A DNA stretch of 64,000 bases from Bacteroidales bacterium UBA3844. GTDB taxonomy: Bacteria > Bacteroidota > Bacteroidia > Bacteroidales > Paludibacteraceae. The translations under genes were made by a program, and so were the position numbers. Below the pieces are notes generated by a model that saw only the letters and a program-made list of their open reading frames with translations, did not search any database and was not told the origin of the DNA. The DNA lies in the NCBI GenBank assembly GCA_002392915.1, contig DGHQ01000024.1:34471-98470 (forward strand). The letters run 5' to 3'. Shown in pieces: positions 1 through 8,210 of this stretch (positions within the stretch are counted from its first letter, which is position 1; every line of letters begins with the position of its first letter).

Positions 1-56
1 CGGATGTCATTCCGATTTTCTTTCCTAATAATCCTGGCATTTCTTTTCGATTACTA

Positions 57-365
57 TTAGTTTACCTTAATTTCTACATCAACTCCACTTGGAAGCTCCA
101 ACTTCATAAGTGCATCTACAGTCTTCTCTGTTGTGCAATAGATGTCAATCAATCTCTTGAATGAAGAAAGCTGGAACTGCTCTCTCGACTTCTTGTTGAC
201 AAATGTTGAACGGTTGACTGTAAAAATGCGCTTGTGTGTAGGTAGCGGAATTGGACCACTTACAACAGCTCCCGTTGTCTTCACTGTCTTTACGATTTTC
301 TCAGCTGACTTGTCTACCAAGTTGTGATCGTAAGACTTCAATTTAATTCTAATTCTTTGACTCAT
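57..365 (-). CDS. rpsJ: 30S ribosomal protein S10
   Basis: Ribosomal protein S10 (102 aa), a 30S head protein; in Enterobacteria it also acts with NusB in antitermination. The N-terminus (MSQRIRIKLKSYDHNLVD) and the central PLPTHKRIFTVNRS segment are the conserved S10 core, and the length is normal. It is the last gene of the minus-strand cluster rpsL-rpsG-fusA-rpsJ, 75 bp after fusA. In most Bacteroidota this gene leads into rplC and the rest of the S10 operon, which would lie beyond the left edge of the window. Start at ATG 365; no strong Shine-Dalgarno is visible, as usual for the group. Confidence 0.98.
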   Translation of the reverse strand: MSQRIRIKLKSYDHNLVDKSAEKIVKTVKTTGAVVSGPIPLPTHKRIFTVNRSTFVNKKSREQFQLSSFKRLIDIYCTTEKTVDALMKLELPSGVDVEIKVN

Positions 366-440
366 CGCTTTGAATCTATAATAAATAATTTAATCTCTTT
401 GGAAAAGTGCGTCCTCATTCCTGAGGACACACTATTTTTC

Positions 441-2567
441 TTATAGCAAGTCTACTCTACCCTTTGCCTCAGTCACTACCTGCTTTGCGATAGCTGTAGA
501 TACCTCTGCATAGTGTGAGAACTCCATTGATGAAGTTGCACGACCTGATGTGATTGTACGCAACGATGTTACGTATCCGAACATTTCTGACAACGGAACT
601 TTTGCCTTCACGATTCTAGCTCCTGAACGGCTTGTCTCCATTCCCTCTACCTGTCCACGACGCTTGTTAAGGTCGCCGATAACATCTCCCATGTTCTCCT
701 CTGGTGTCACAACCTCTAGCTTCATGATTGGCTCCATCAATACTGGATGTGCCTTTGCACATGCTGCCTTGAATGCTAGGTTGGCTGCGATTTCGAATGA
801 CAACTGGTCTGAGTCTACTGGGTGGTATGATCCATCAACTACGACTACCTTCAACTGGTCTACTGGGAAGCCTGCCAACACACCATTCTTCATTGATGCC
901 TGGAAGCCCTTCTGGATAGATGGGATAAACTCCTTAGGAATGTTACCTCCCTTAACGATATCCTCGAACTGAAGTGAGCCCTGGAAGTCTGGATCAACTG
1001 GTCCAACCTTAACCACGATATCAGCGAACTTACCACGTCCTCCTGACTGCTTCTTGTAAACCTCTCTGTGGTCAACTGTCTGAGTGATTGCCTCCTTGTA
1101 GTTAACCTGTGGACGACCCTGGTTACACTCTACCTTGAACTCACGACGTAGACGGTCGATGATGATATCAAGGTGAAGCTCACCCATACCTGAGATAACT
1201 GTCTGACCTGACTGCTCGTCTGTCTTTACAGTAAATGTTGGGTCCTCCTCTGCAAGTTTTGCAAGTCCGATTCCTAGCTTGTCGATATCAGCCTGTGACT
1301 TAGGCTCTACTGCGATACCGATAACTGGATCTGGGAACTCGATTGACTCAAGTACCATGTGCGACTTTTCGTCCTCTCCACATAGTGTATCACCTGTACG
1401 GATATCCTTGAATCCTACACCTGCACCTATATCTCCAGCGGCTACAACCTCAACTGGGTTCTGGTGGTTAGAGTGCATCTGGAACAAACGTGAGATACGC
1501 TCCTTCTTTCCTGAACGTGTGTTGAAGATATATGAACCAGCCTCTAGCTTACCAGAGTATACTCTGAAGAAGCAAAGACGTCCTACATATGGGTCTGTAG
1601 CGATCTTAAATGCAAGAGCACAAAGTGGCTCGTCCTCGTCTGGGTGACGAACGATCTTAACATCTTCGTTTCCTACCTCAGAACCGATGATCTCTGGAGT
1701 GTCAAGTGGGCTTGGAAGGTACGCACAAACTGCGTCAAGCATTGTCTGCACACCCTTGTTCTTGAATGAAGATCCACATACCATAGGGAAGATCTTCATG
1801 GCTAGTGTACCCTTACGGATAGCAGCCTTGATCTCATCCTCTGTGATTGAGTCTAGATCACCCTCAAGGAACTTCTCCATGATAGCGTCGTCGCAATCAG
1901 AGATAGCCTCAAGCATCTTCTCTCTCCACTCGTTTGCCTCGTCTACAAGATCAGCTGGGATATCCTCTACATCGTATGCAGCTCCCATTGTCTCATCATG
2001 CCAAACGATAGCCTTCATCTTTACTAGGTCGACAACTCCCTTGAATGTCTCCTCAGCTCCGATTGGAATCTGGATAGGACATGGGTTAGCTCCTAGTACC
2101 TCTCTAACCTGAGCAACCACATCGAAGAAGTTTGCTCCAGAACGGTCCATCTTGTTTACGTAGCAGATACGAGGAACATTGTACTTGTCAGCCTGACGCC
2201 ATACAGTCTCAGACTGTGGCTCCACACCACCTACAGCACAGAAAGCTGCCACTGCACCGTCAAGGATACGAAGTGAACGCTCTACCTCTACTGTAAAGTC
2301 AACGTGTCCTGGAGTATCAATCAAGTTAATCTTGTACTTCTTGTCGTTGTACTTCCAGTATGTTGTTGTAGCAGCTGATGTAATAGTGATACCACGCTCC
2401 TGCTCCTGAACCATCCAGTCCATTGTAGCTGCACCATCGTGCACCTCACCGATTTTGTGTGTAAGACCTGTGTAGAACAAAATACGCTCTGATGTTGTAG
2501 TCTTACCAGCATCGATGTGAGCCATGATACCGATATTTCTCGTATAATGCAAATCTGCTTTTGCCAT
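441..2567 (-). CDS. fusA: Elongation factor G
   Basis: Translocation GTPase EF-G (708 aa), which moves tRNA and mRNA through the ribosome after peptide bond formation and works with RRF in recycling. The G1 P-loop AHIDAGKTT (residues about 16-24), G3 DTPGH and G4 NKMD are all present, followed by domains II-V; the GMGELHLDI motif is in domain III. It lies 36 bp after rpsG and upstream of rpsJ, the classic str-operon order with tuf absent. Full length with no lesion. A second, diverged EF-G paralogue is common in Bacteroidota, but this copy, sitting among ribosomal genes, is the canonical one. Confidence 0.98.
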   Translation of the reverse strand: MAKADLHYTRNIGIMAHIDAGKTTTSERILFYTGLTHKIGEVHDGAATMDWMVQEQERGITITSAATTTYWKYNDKKYKINLIDTPGHVDFTVEVERSLRILDGAVAAFCAVGGVEPQSETVWRQADKYNVPRICYVNKMDRSGANFFDVVAQVREVLGANPCPIQIPIGAEETFKGVVDLVKMKAIVWHDETMGAAYDVEDIPADLVDEANEWREKMLEAISDCDDAIMEKFLEGDLDSITEDEIKAAIRKGTLAMKIFPMVCGSSFKNKGVQTMLDAVCAYLPSPLDTPEIIGSEVGNEDVKIVRHPDEDEPLCALAFKIATDPYVGRLCFFRVYSGKLEAGSYIFNTRSGKKERISRLFQMHSNHQNPVEVVAAGDIGAGVGFKDIRTGDTLCGEDEKSHMVLESIEFPDPVIGIAVEPKSQADIDKLGIGLAKLAEEDPTFTVKTDEQSGQTVISGMGELHLDIIIDRLRREFKVECNQGRPQVNYKEAITQTVDHREVYKKQSGGRGKFADIVVKVGPVDPDFQGSLQFEDIVKGGNIPKEFIPSIQKGFQASMKNGVLAGFPVDQLKVVVVDGSYHPVDSDQLSFEIAANLAFKAACAKAHPVLMEPIMKLEVVTPEENMGDVIGDLNKRRGQVEGMETSRSGARIVKAKVPLSEMFGYVTSLRTITSGRATSSMEFSHYAEVSTAIAKQVVTEAKGRVDLL

Positions 2568-2603
2568 TTTTCCTAAATTGTTGAAGTGTTAAAACTAGAT
2601 TGA

Positions 2604-3080
2604 TTAGAATCTGAAGTGAGCGAATGCACGGTTTGCCTCAGCCATCTTGTGCATATCTGCCTTTCTCTTAAACGCTCCACCCTGGTTGTTGTATGCGTCT
2701 GCGATCTCTGCAGCCAACTTATCTGCCATTGAACGGCCTGCTCTCTTGCGAGCAAAGATGATAAGGTTCTTCATTGAGATAGACTCTTTTCTCTCTGGAC
2801 GAATCTCTGTTGGCACCTGGAATGTTGCACCACCTACACGGCGAGACTTAACCTCTACCTGTGGAGCTACATTCTCTAGAGCCTTCTTCCAGATCTCTAG
2901 TGGCTCCTTCTCCTCGTTTGGAAGCTTGCTCTTAACATTCTCCAACGCTGAGTAGAAAATACTGAATGCTGTACTCTTCTTACCGTCGTACATCAAATGG
3001 TTAACAAAACGTGTTACCATTACTTCGTTAAAAATTGGATCTGGCAAAATGATCCTCTTTTTAGGTTTTGCTTTTCTCAT
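2604..3080 (-). CDS. rpsG: 30S ribosomal protein S7
   Basis: Ribosomal protein S7 (158 aa), the primary assembly protein of the 30S head. I place the start at the ATG giving MRKAKPKKRIILPDP, because S7 homologues start there and are close to 158 aa. An in-frame ATG 42 bp upstream (3122) would add only a very basic 14-residue extension. The MYDGKKS segment, the VEVKSRRVGG motif and the C-terminal AHFRF are typical of S7. It lies between rpsL and fusA. The 148-bp gap to rpsL is longer than the other gaps in the operon and may hold regulatory sequence. Confidence 0.96.
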   Translation of the reverse strand: MRKAKPKKRIILPDPIFNEVMVTRFVNHLMYDGKKSTAFSIFYSALENVKSKLPNEEKEPLEIWKKALENVAPQVEVKSRRVGGATFQVPTEIRPERKESISMKNLIIFARKRAGRSMADKLAAEIADAYNNQGGAFKRKADMHKMAEANRAFAHFRF

Positions 3081-3228
3081 TTTCTTAAATCGTTTTTGTC
3101 TTGGTTGCTTCTGTCGCTTCAACGGTTCCTCTTGACCATTTACTCAACCCTCATCACGCTACCAGTAAAACTAAAACTTAGTTCTGTTTTTTACTTAAAA
3201 AGAATTTTGCTAGTCGGCAAGTCCGAAA

Positions 3229-3633
3229 TTACTTCTTACCCTTTGCTGGTGCTGCCTGTCCTGGCTTTGGACGCTTAGCTCCATACTTTGAACGTCTCTG
3301 AGTACGTCCGTTTACTCCTGCAGTATCCAATGTACCGCGAACAATGTGGTAACGTACACCTGGTAGGTCCTTAACACGACCTCCACGTACCATCACGATT
3401 GAGTGCTCCTGTAGGTTGTGACCTTCTCCTGGGATGTAGGCGTTAACCTCCTTCTGGTTTGTCAATCTCACACGTGCCACCTTACGCATTGCAGAGTTAG
3501 GCTTCTTTGGTGTTGTTGTATAAACACGCATGCAAACACCTCTTCTCTGTGGACATGAATCCAACGCAGGAGACTTACTCTTGTCTTCAAGACTAGCTCT
3601 TCCTTTTCTAACTAACTGTTGAATAGTAGGCAT
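3229..3633 (-). CDS. rpsL: 30S ribosomal protein S12
   Basis: Ribosomal protein S12 (134 aa), the decoding-centre protein of the 30S subunit. The streptomycin-linked loops are wild-type in form: TPKKPNSA contains both lysines and the GHNLQEHS...GGRVKDLPGVRYH segment is intact, so no resistance substitution is visible. The C-terminal tail is rich in Lys, Pro and Ala. It is the first gene of the translation operon; a poly-T/A-rich stretch upstream (3634-3700) probably holds its promoter, although I could not single out one -7 box. Confidence 0.97.
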   Translation of the reverse strand: MPTIQQLVRKGRASLEDKSKSPALDSCPQRRGVCMRVYTTTPKKPNSAMRKVARVRLTNQKEVNAYIPGEGHNLQEHSIVMVRGGRVKDLPGVRYHIVRGTLDTAGVNGRTQRRSKYGAKRPKPGQAAPAKGKK

Positions 3634-4859
3634 TTTTGTTTTTACTTTTTAAATTTTTACTGATATTCTATCATTTAGAATGCAAAAATAGTCATATATT
3701 TTTACATGGCAAACAAAAATCGAGAAAAAAAGTCGTTATTTATCAACATTTCAAAGATTTAGGTTTTTCTCTCTCTTTCCTTAGTTTTTCACGTCTCTTT
3801 TTTCTTTCATCCAAAAATATATTGCATAACATAAAAATAAATGCAAAAAGAAAGATGCAAAATGAGAATTCGCATGTCTTTTTTGTAAATTTTTTCCTCG
3901 ACGTGGGGGCTCCATTTGTTAATTACCAATATATATTAACGTCAATTCGGCGAAATCAAAAAGATAGTTGGAGTGTCATAAATGAGGATTCCAAAGGGCG
4001 GAACGCCCTTCCTTCCCCCTCCCAAAATGCGAGCCGAAGGCAAGCATATATAAATACAGAGACATAGAGTTTTTAAGAGAAATTCTACATTTATGAGGAA
4101 ACAAGACGTTAAAGCAATTTCTATTGTATTGCCTTTCAGACAAAATTTTATGACATTGCTGCACTTCCCGAGACGTTGTCACGGGTTATTCTCGCTTTGC
4201 TTGGTAGCGTCTTTCAGACGAATCTCTCAGATACCAGACAGTTTTTCAAATCTGCCCGCAATAGGAATAATGTTCAAACAGGAAACAGTGTCATCTATAA
4301 TATCAGACACTTGGAAAACCCACAAACAAGTGTGTGCGGGAAATCTCCCCAACGGAGAAAACAGGAACATGGGGAAACACTAAAATAAATATAATAGAAT
4401 TCATCGAACTTACGTTATATTAATATGAGTCCGACAATTTGTAATCAGCAAATACGCAATAACAAGCAATCATAAAAAGAAAGGCTTTTCACTTTCTGAT
4501 TGAATTCTTACACCTTTTTCTCATAAAAAGGCGTACCCATTCTATGTGAACTTTGCATCTCTGTGGTTTTATTAATTCTGTGTGCTCGCCTACGGCTCGC
4601 ACTAAGGAAGGGGTTAGGGCCAATATCAATCAAACATGGGCCCTTAACAATCCTCAGTTATGACACCCCAACTTTTCGTCGAATCACGTTATTTAATATG
4701 AATCTTAAAAAATTGTACAACCTGAAAACAGCATTTTGATGCTTGGAAAATCCTCAACATATAGGGGCAAGTTTCAAACCTACCCGCTGTTTGTAACCAA
4801 GAAAACAAATTGATCACATATCAAATTCCACCGTCATAGCCATTCAAAAAAGCATAATC
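3634..4859. other. Repeat-rich intergenic region without a convincing gene
   Basis: About 1.2 kb between the divergent rpsL and ATPase A genes. Several 60-140 codon frames exist on both strands, but none has a recognisable domain or convincing composition and they cross repeat elements. The stretch is a mosaic of dispersed repeats: about 3976-4035 (GGGCGGAACGCCC plus GCGAGCC), about 4167-4225 (reverse complement of a segment at 45.6 kb), about 4545-4670 (CTCGCCTACGGCTCGC) and the palindrome at 4762-4785. I call no gene here. Confidence 0.6.
4762..4785. repeat. Palindromic intergenic repeat, family 1 (TAGGGGCAGG type)
   Basis: Imperfect inverted repeat with arms TAGGGGCAAG and ACCTACCC around a short AT-rich loop. 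Similar units occur at 17170, 19996, 42994 and 49765, all between genes. It resembles a REP-type palindrome; no associated transposase is in the window. Confidence 0.7.
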
Positions 4860-4955
4860 GCATTCTTTTTGTGCAGTTTTGCGTGAAATTTGCATTTTTT
4901 TCGTGCAGTTTTTGCCGTTTTCTGCATTTTTTTCGTGCAACTGAGCTAATTTTGA
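4860..4955 (+). repeat. Phased direct-repeat array upstream of ATPase A (3 units, 32-bp period)
   Basis: Three direct repeats start at 4860, 4892 and 4924, exactly 32 bp apart. The conserved part is about 17-20 nt (GCATTTTTTTCGTGCAGTTT in the middle copy) and is followed by a more variable spacer. The array abuts the predicted -7 box at 4947-4954, so it covers the region where RNA polymerase and any -33 contact would sit. Arrays of the same design but different sequence precede the ATPase genes at 34626 and 37431. Confidence 0.85.
4947..4954 (+). promoter_or_regulatory. Predicted -7 promoter box of ATPase A
   Basis: TAATTTTG matches the Bacteroidota consensus TAnnTTTG, 17 bp before ATG 4972. 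It implies a transcript start near 4961 and a very short leader containing AGTAGAGG, a possible ribosome binding site. The last repeat core ends about 5 bp upstream. Confidence 0.6.
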
Positions 4956-4971
4956 CAAAAAAGTAGAGGAT

Positions 4972-6144
4972 ATGGAACGTCTATACGAATTTTTCAACAG
5001 AAAACTAGATGAAACTCCTAATGAGTTCGTACGATATAAATATGCGGATATCAATTGGGAAGGAAGAGCTTTCGGTCTTATCGGGCCACGCGGTGTCGGC
5101 AAATCTACTTTGCTGCTCCAACACATCAAAAAAAATCTTAATACTGCTGATACACTATACGTCTCTGCAGACCATCTGTATTTCTCTTCTCATTCACTGG
5201 TAGATTTAGCCGATAAATTTGTGAAATTGGGAGGGAAACATTTAATTATTGATGAAATCCACAAATATGAAGGATGGTCACGAGAACTGAAACAAATATA
5301 TGATAGTTATAGTGATCTCCAACTAATAGTTTCCGGATCTTCCATTCTTGACATTTACCAAGGTCTCGCTGATTTAAGCAGACGAGTACCTATGTACGAA
5401 ATGCAAGGTCTTTCTTTCAGAGAATATTTGAAATTGTTTCACAACATAGATGTGCCCACTTACTCTTTACATGATATCGTTAACAATAAAGCTGCCATTC
5501 CCAATGTCCAGCATCCTCTCGTCTACTTCCAAGATTATTTGCGACGCGGATATTACCCTTTTGGGAAAGACGAGAAGGAATACAAAATGATATTATATCA
5601 AGTAATCAACCAAACTATGGAAGTTGATATTCCTCAATATGCCAAAATGAATATCTCTGTCTGCAGAAAATTGAAACACCTTTTGATGATCATATCAGAA
5701 AGTGTCCCTTTCAAACCTGTAATACAAAAATTAGCCGACTTAACTGGATCAAGTCGAAATAATATTCCAGAATACCTTATATATATGGAAAAGGCAGGAT
5801 TGATTTCTCAATTACGTGATGAGACAGGAGGCATCAGAGGTTTAGGAAAAGTAGAAAAAATCTACTTGGACAATACCAATATTATATATGCACTCACGCC
5901 CAATACTGCCAATATCGGAAATGTAAGAGAAACCTTCTTTATGAATCAGATGAGAGTACGGCAATCCGTAATAAGTTCTTCCGTTACCGATTTCAAGATA
6001 GATGACATGTCATTCGAAATAGGAGGAAAAAAGAAGGGGCAAAAACAAATCGAATCTGTAGAAAAGGGATTTGTTGTGAAGGATGACATTGAATATGGAT
6101 TTGCCAACATCATTCCATTGTGGGCTTTCGGACTTAATTACTGA
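4972..6144 (+). CDS. AAA+ ATPase with C-terminal PD-(D/E)XK-like region (ATPase A)
   Basis: A 390-aa predicted ATPase of the COG1373/AAA_14 type, whose cellular role is not established. Walker A is GPRGVGKST (residues 38-46), Walker B is LIIDE (91-95) and a sensor-like IVSGSSI follows. A winged-helix-like middle (about 220-290) leads to a C-terminal region with an acidic-then-basic pattern (DDMSFEIGGKKKGQKQ) compatible with the degenerate nuclease fold of this family. No signal peptide or membrane segment, so probably cytosolic. It is transcribed alone. The start is supported by AGTAGAGG and the -7 box just upstream. It is the first of three such genes here, all preceded by phased repeats. 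Confidence 0.85.
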   Translation: MERLYEFFNRKLDETPNEFVRYKYADINWEGRAFGLIGPRGVGKSTLLLQHIKKNLNTADTLYVSADHLYFSSHSLVDLADKFVKLGGKHLIIDEIHKYEGWSRELKQIYDSYSDLQLIVSGSSILDIYQGLADLSRRVPMYEMQGLSFREYLKLFHNIDVPTYSLHDIVNNKAAIPNVQHPLVYFQDYLRRGYYPFGKDEKEYKMILYQVINQTMEVDIPQYAKMNISVCRKLKHLLMIISESVPFKPVIQKLADLTGSSRNNIPEYLIYMEKAGLISQLRDETGGIRGLGKVEKIYLDNTNIIYALTPNTANIGNVRETFFMNQMRVRQSVISSSVTDFKIDDMSFEIGGKKKGQKQIESVEKGFVVKDDIEYGFANIIPLWAFGLNY

Positions 6145-6196
6145 ATCGATGAACTCATTACGAATTTTGCATTTCACATTTATAATTCAGCATTTT

Positions 6197-7228
6197 CTAA
6201 AACGCCACATTGAACGACGTGGAGAATTGCCAGCCTCGCAAATCATAGTTGTGCTTGAAAGGCAGGTAATAGCTGCCTCGCAAATCCCATAGCACAAAGC
6301 GGTTCTTAAACAGCTCCACGCCCACCGTCGGACTTACATATATAGTCTTTGTTGATGTTGTCTCGCCCCTGAACGCCATGAATCCGACATTGTATCCGGA
6401 ATACATATTAAAGCATTTTCTTGCTCCTCGTCCGAAATGACGCGAATAGAAATCCTGCCCGAAACTGATATTGAAGGCATCCGTAAGCGTGGTGGTGTCT
6501 GCGGCAGCCACGTCTTTGGCCTTAAAAACACCAACATTTACAAATGTCTTGCCTCTTGTGAAGAGGTACTTCAAATTATATCCGTTATAGTAGCTGGCAG
6601 AGAAGCCTGGTTTCGGATTGCTTATCATCAGGATACTGTACTCAAATCCAGGCATATTCACAAAGCGAACCTTCGTCTGCCTTGGTGATGTCTCGTCTCG
6701 CATAAGACGGAATTCGAGGTTGACGGTGCCGATGGAAGCGCAATTGTCAGCATAATTTCTGTTTTTCTTTCTCAACGACTCTCGCATATCATAAAGCTCG
6801 GATTCCAACTCTTCCACGATGGAGTCGTTTTTCGTTTTTGATAACTTATCCTCAAGCTCATAAATATCACTCTTCAACCGCTCAATTGAAACAGTCTGGT
6901 TCTCTATCTCACGAGAAATATTCGTCGTCGACTCCTCTGAATCAATCACCGCACACTTCCACCCTTCCAGGTGTTGCTTGATATCATTGTATTGAGCCTC
7001 TGTCATCACAAGATTGTAATAGATCTGCTCATAATTCTGTGTCTTCTTTTGCACCAACAATGAATTGCTGTTGACATACTCTTCCACCAAAGGCACGATT
7101 TTATCAAAATTGATAGAATAGGTATTCAACACCGCATTCACTACAACGCTGTCTCTTGACGTCTTCGCATTCAATGCTAATGGAAGTAATGCGACTAAAA
7201 TATTGAGTAAAATTCTCTTGTAATTCAT
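6197..7228 (-). CDS. Secreted coiled-coil envelope protein, unknown function
   Basis: I do not recognise this 343-aa protein. The start chosen (ATG 7228) gives a clean signal peptide, MNYKRILLNILVALLPLALNA; an upstream ATG at 7267 would put 13 residues in front of it. Residues about 40-170 are rich in Glu, Lys and Asp with heptad-like spacing, suggesting a coiled coil. The C-terminal half has alternating aromatic and hydrophobic residues (SYYNGYNLKYLF, FVLWDLRGSYYLPF) and ends in F, as outer-membrane beta-barrel strands do. It is therefore probably a periplasmic or outer-membrane protein. It follows menA by 65 bp on the same strand and may be the last gene of that operon. Confidence 0.7.
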   Translation of the reverse strand: MNYKRILLNILVALLPLALNAKTSRDSVVVNAVLNTYSINFDKIVPLVEEYVNSNSLLVQKKTQNYEQIYYNLVMTEAQYNDIKQHLEGWKCAVIDSEESTTNISREIENQTVSIERLKSDIYELEDKLSKTKNDSIVEELESELYDMRESLRKKNRNYADNCASIGTVNLEFRLMRDETSPRQTKVRFVNMPGFEYSILMISNPKPGFSASYYNGYNLKYLFTRGKTFVNVGVFKAKDVAAADTTTLTDAFNISFGQDFYSRHFGRGARKCFNMYSGYNVGFMAFRGETTSTKTIYVSPTVGVELFKNRFVLWDLRGSYYLPFKHNYDLRGWQFSTSFNVAF

Positions 7229-7293
7229 ATTTAAAATATAACGATAGACAATAGGCAACAAACTCATTTCGCATTTAGAATTTTGAATTCCAA

Positions 7294-8208
7294 CTACATC
7301 ACCATCGCCACAACCGTCGCTATGGCAAACACCATCATATTGCGTGAGCTCTCACCTATCAGCTGATTGAGTGCTTTGCCTTTCTTGATTCTCACCAGCT
7401 TGACATACGACATCAAATGCAATATTATATATGGTATATAAAAGAATGCAAGAGCCAGATTGTCCTTGAAGACGTAGCACATCATCACTACTGCTCCCAA
7501 TCCACACCACAAATACAACATCTCTCCAAATCTTTCGCCAAACTTCACTATCAGTGTGCGTTTGCCATCAGCGGCATCCGTCTCACGGTCGCGATAGTTG
7601 TTGACCACCAATAATGCGTTGATCACCAATCCCGTCGCCACTCCTGCCACTATACATCGTGGATCAGAAAAACAACCCGGTGACTGGCAGTAGCATGTGA
7701 AGCATGTGGCGACAACTCCGAAAAATCCTACAACCGCAACGTCGCCAAGCCCGTTGTATGAGAGCGGGAATGGTCCGGAGGTATAGAAATAGGCAAAGAA
7801 AATGCAGAATATGCCCACTCCTATCATCGTCGTCACCTGCGTTTCCTCTATAATGGGAAGCATCATCAATCCGCACACAGCTGCAAGCCCCACCACAATC
7901 GCTATACCAACACACATCGCATTCTTCGTGATCCAGCCCTGAGCCATCGCCCTTTCCGGACCAAGACGATCCTTCCCGTCGCTACCCTTCAGAAAATCAA
8001 AAAGATCATTGATAAGGTTTGCGGCTATCTGCATCAGCGACGCGAATAAAAAGCAGATTGTGAATTTTCGCCAATCAAACGCCGCACCGTCGCCCAGAAA
8101 TACACTCAATGCTGATCCGACAAGCACCGGCACGACTGCCGCAGCCAATGTCTTCGGACGTGCCGCCAAAACCCATGCTTTTGCGGAATTTTTCTCCACC
8201 GTCTCCAT
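7294..8208 (-). CDS. menA: 1,4-dihydroxy-2-naphthoate polyprenyltransferase
   Basis: UbiA-superfamily membrane prenyltransferase (304 aa) that attaches the polyprenyl chain to 1,4-dihydroxy-2-naphthoate in menaquinone synthesis. Both Asp-rich Mg-prenyl-diphosphate motifs are present: NDLFDFLKGSD (about 67-77) and NNYRDRETDAADGKRT (about 203-218). The N-terminal ARPKTL motif is typical of MenA. Multiple hydrophobic helices place it in the inner membrane. Start ATG 8208 lies 2 bp after the S41 protease stop, implying co-transcription. Other men genes are not in the window. Specificity could in principle be another UbiA reaction, but the motif set favours MenA. Confidence 0.93.
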   Translation of the reverse strand: METVEKNSAKAWVLAARPKTLAAAVVPVLVGSALSVFLGDGAAFDWRKFTICFLFASLMQIAANLINDLFDFLKGSDGKDRLGPERAMAQGWITKNAMCVGIAIVVGLAAVCGLMMLPIIEETQVTTMIGVGIFCIFFAYFYTSGPFPLSYNGLGDVAVVGFFGVVATCFTCYCQSPGCFSDPRCIVAGVATGLVINALLVVNNYRDRETDAADGKRTLIVKFGERFGEMLYLWCGLGAVVMMCYVFKDNLALAFFYIPYIILHLMSYVKLVRIKKGKALNQLIGESSRNMMVFAIATVVAMVM

Positions 8209-8210
8209 TT

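Noticed and set aside
3636..4388. Several 68-143 codon frames in the gap after rpsL
   Set aside because: They cross dispersed repeats that occur in both orientations elsewhere, and none shows a domain or typical codon use.
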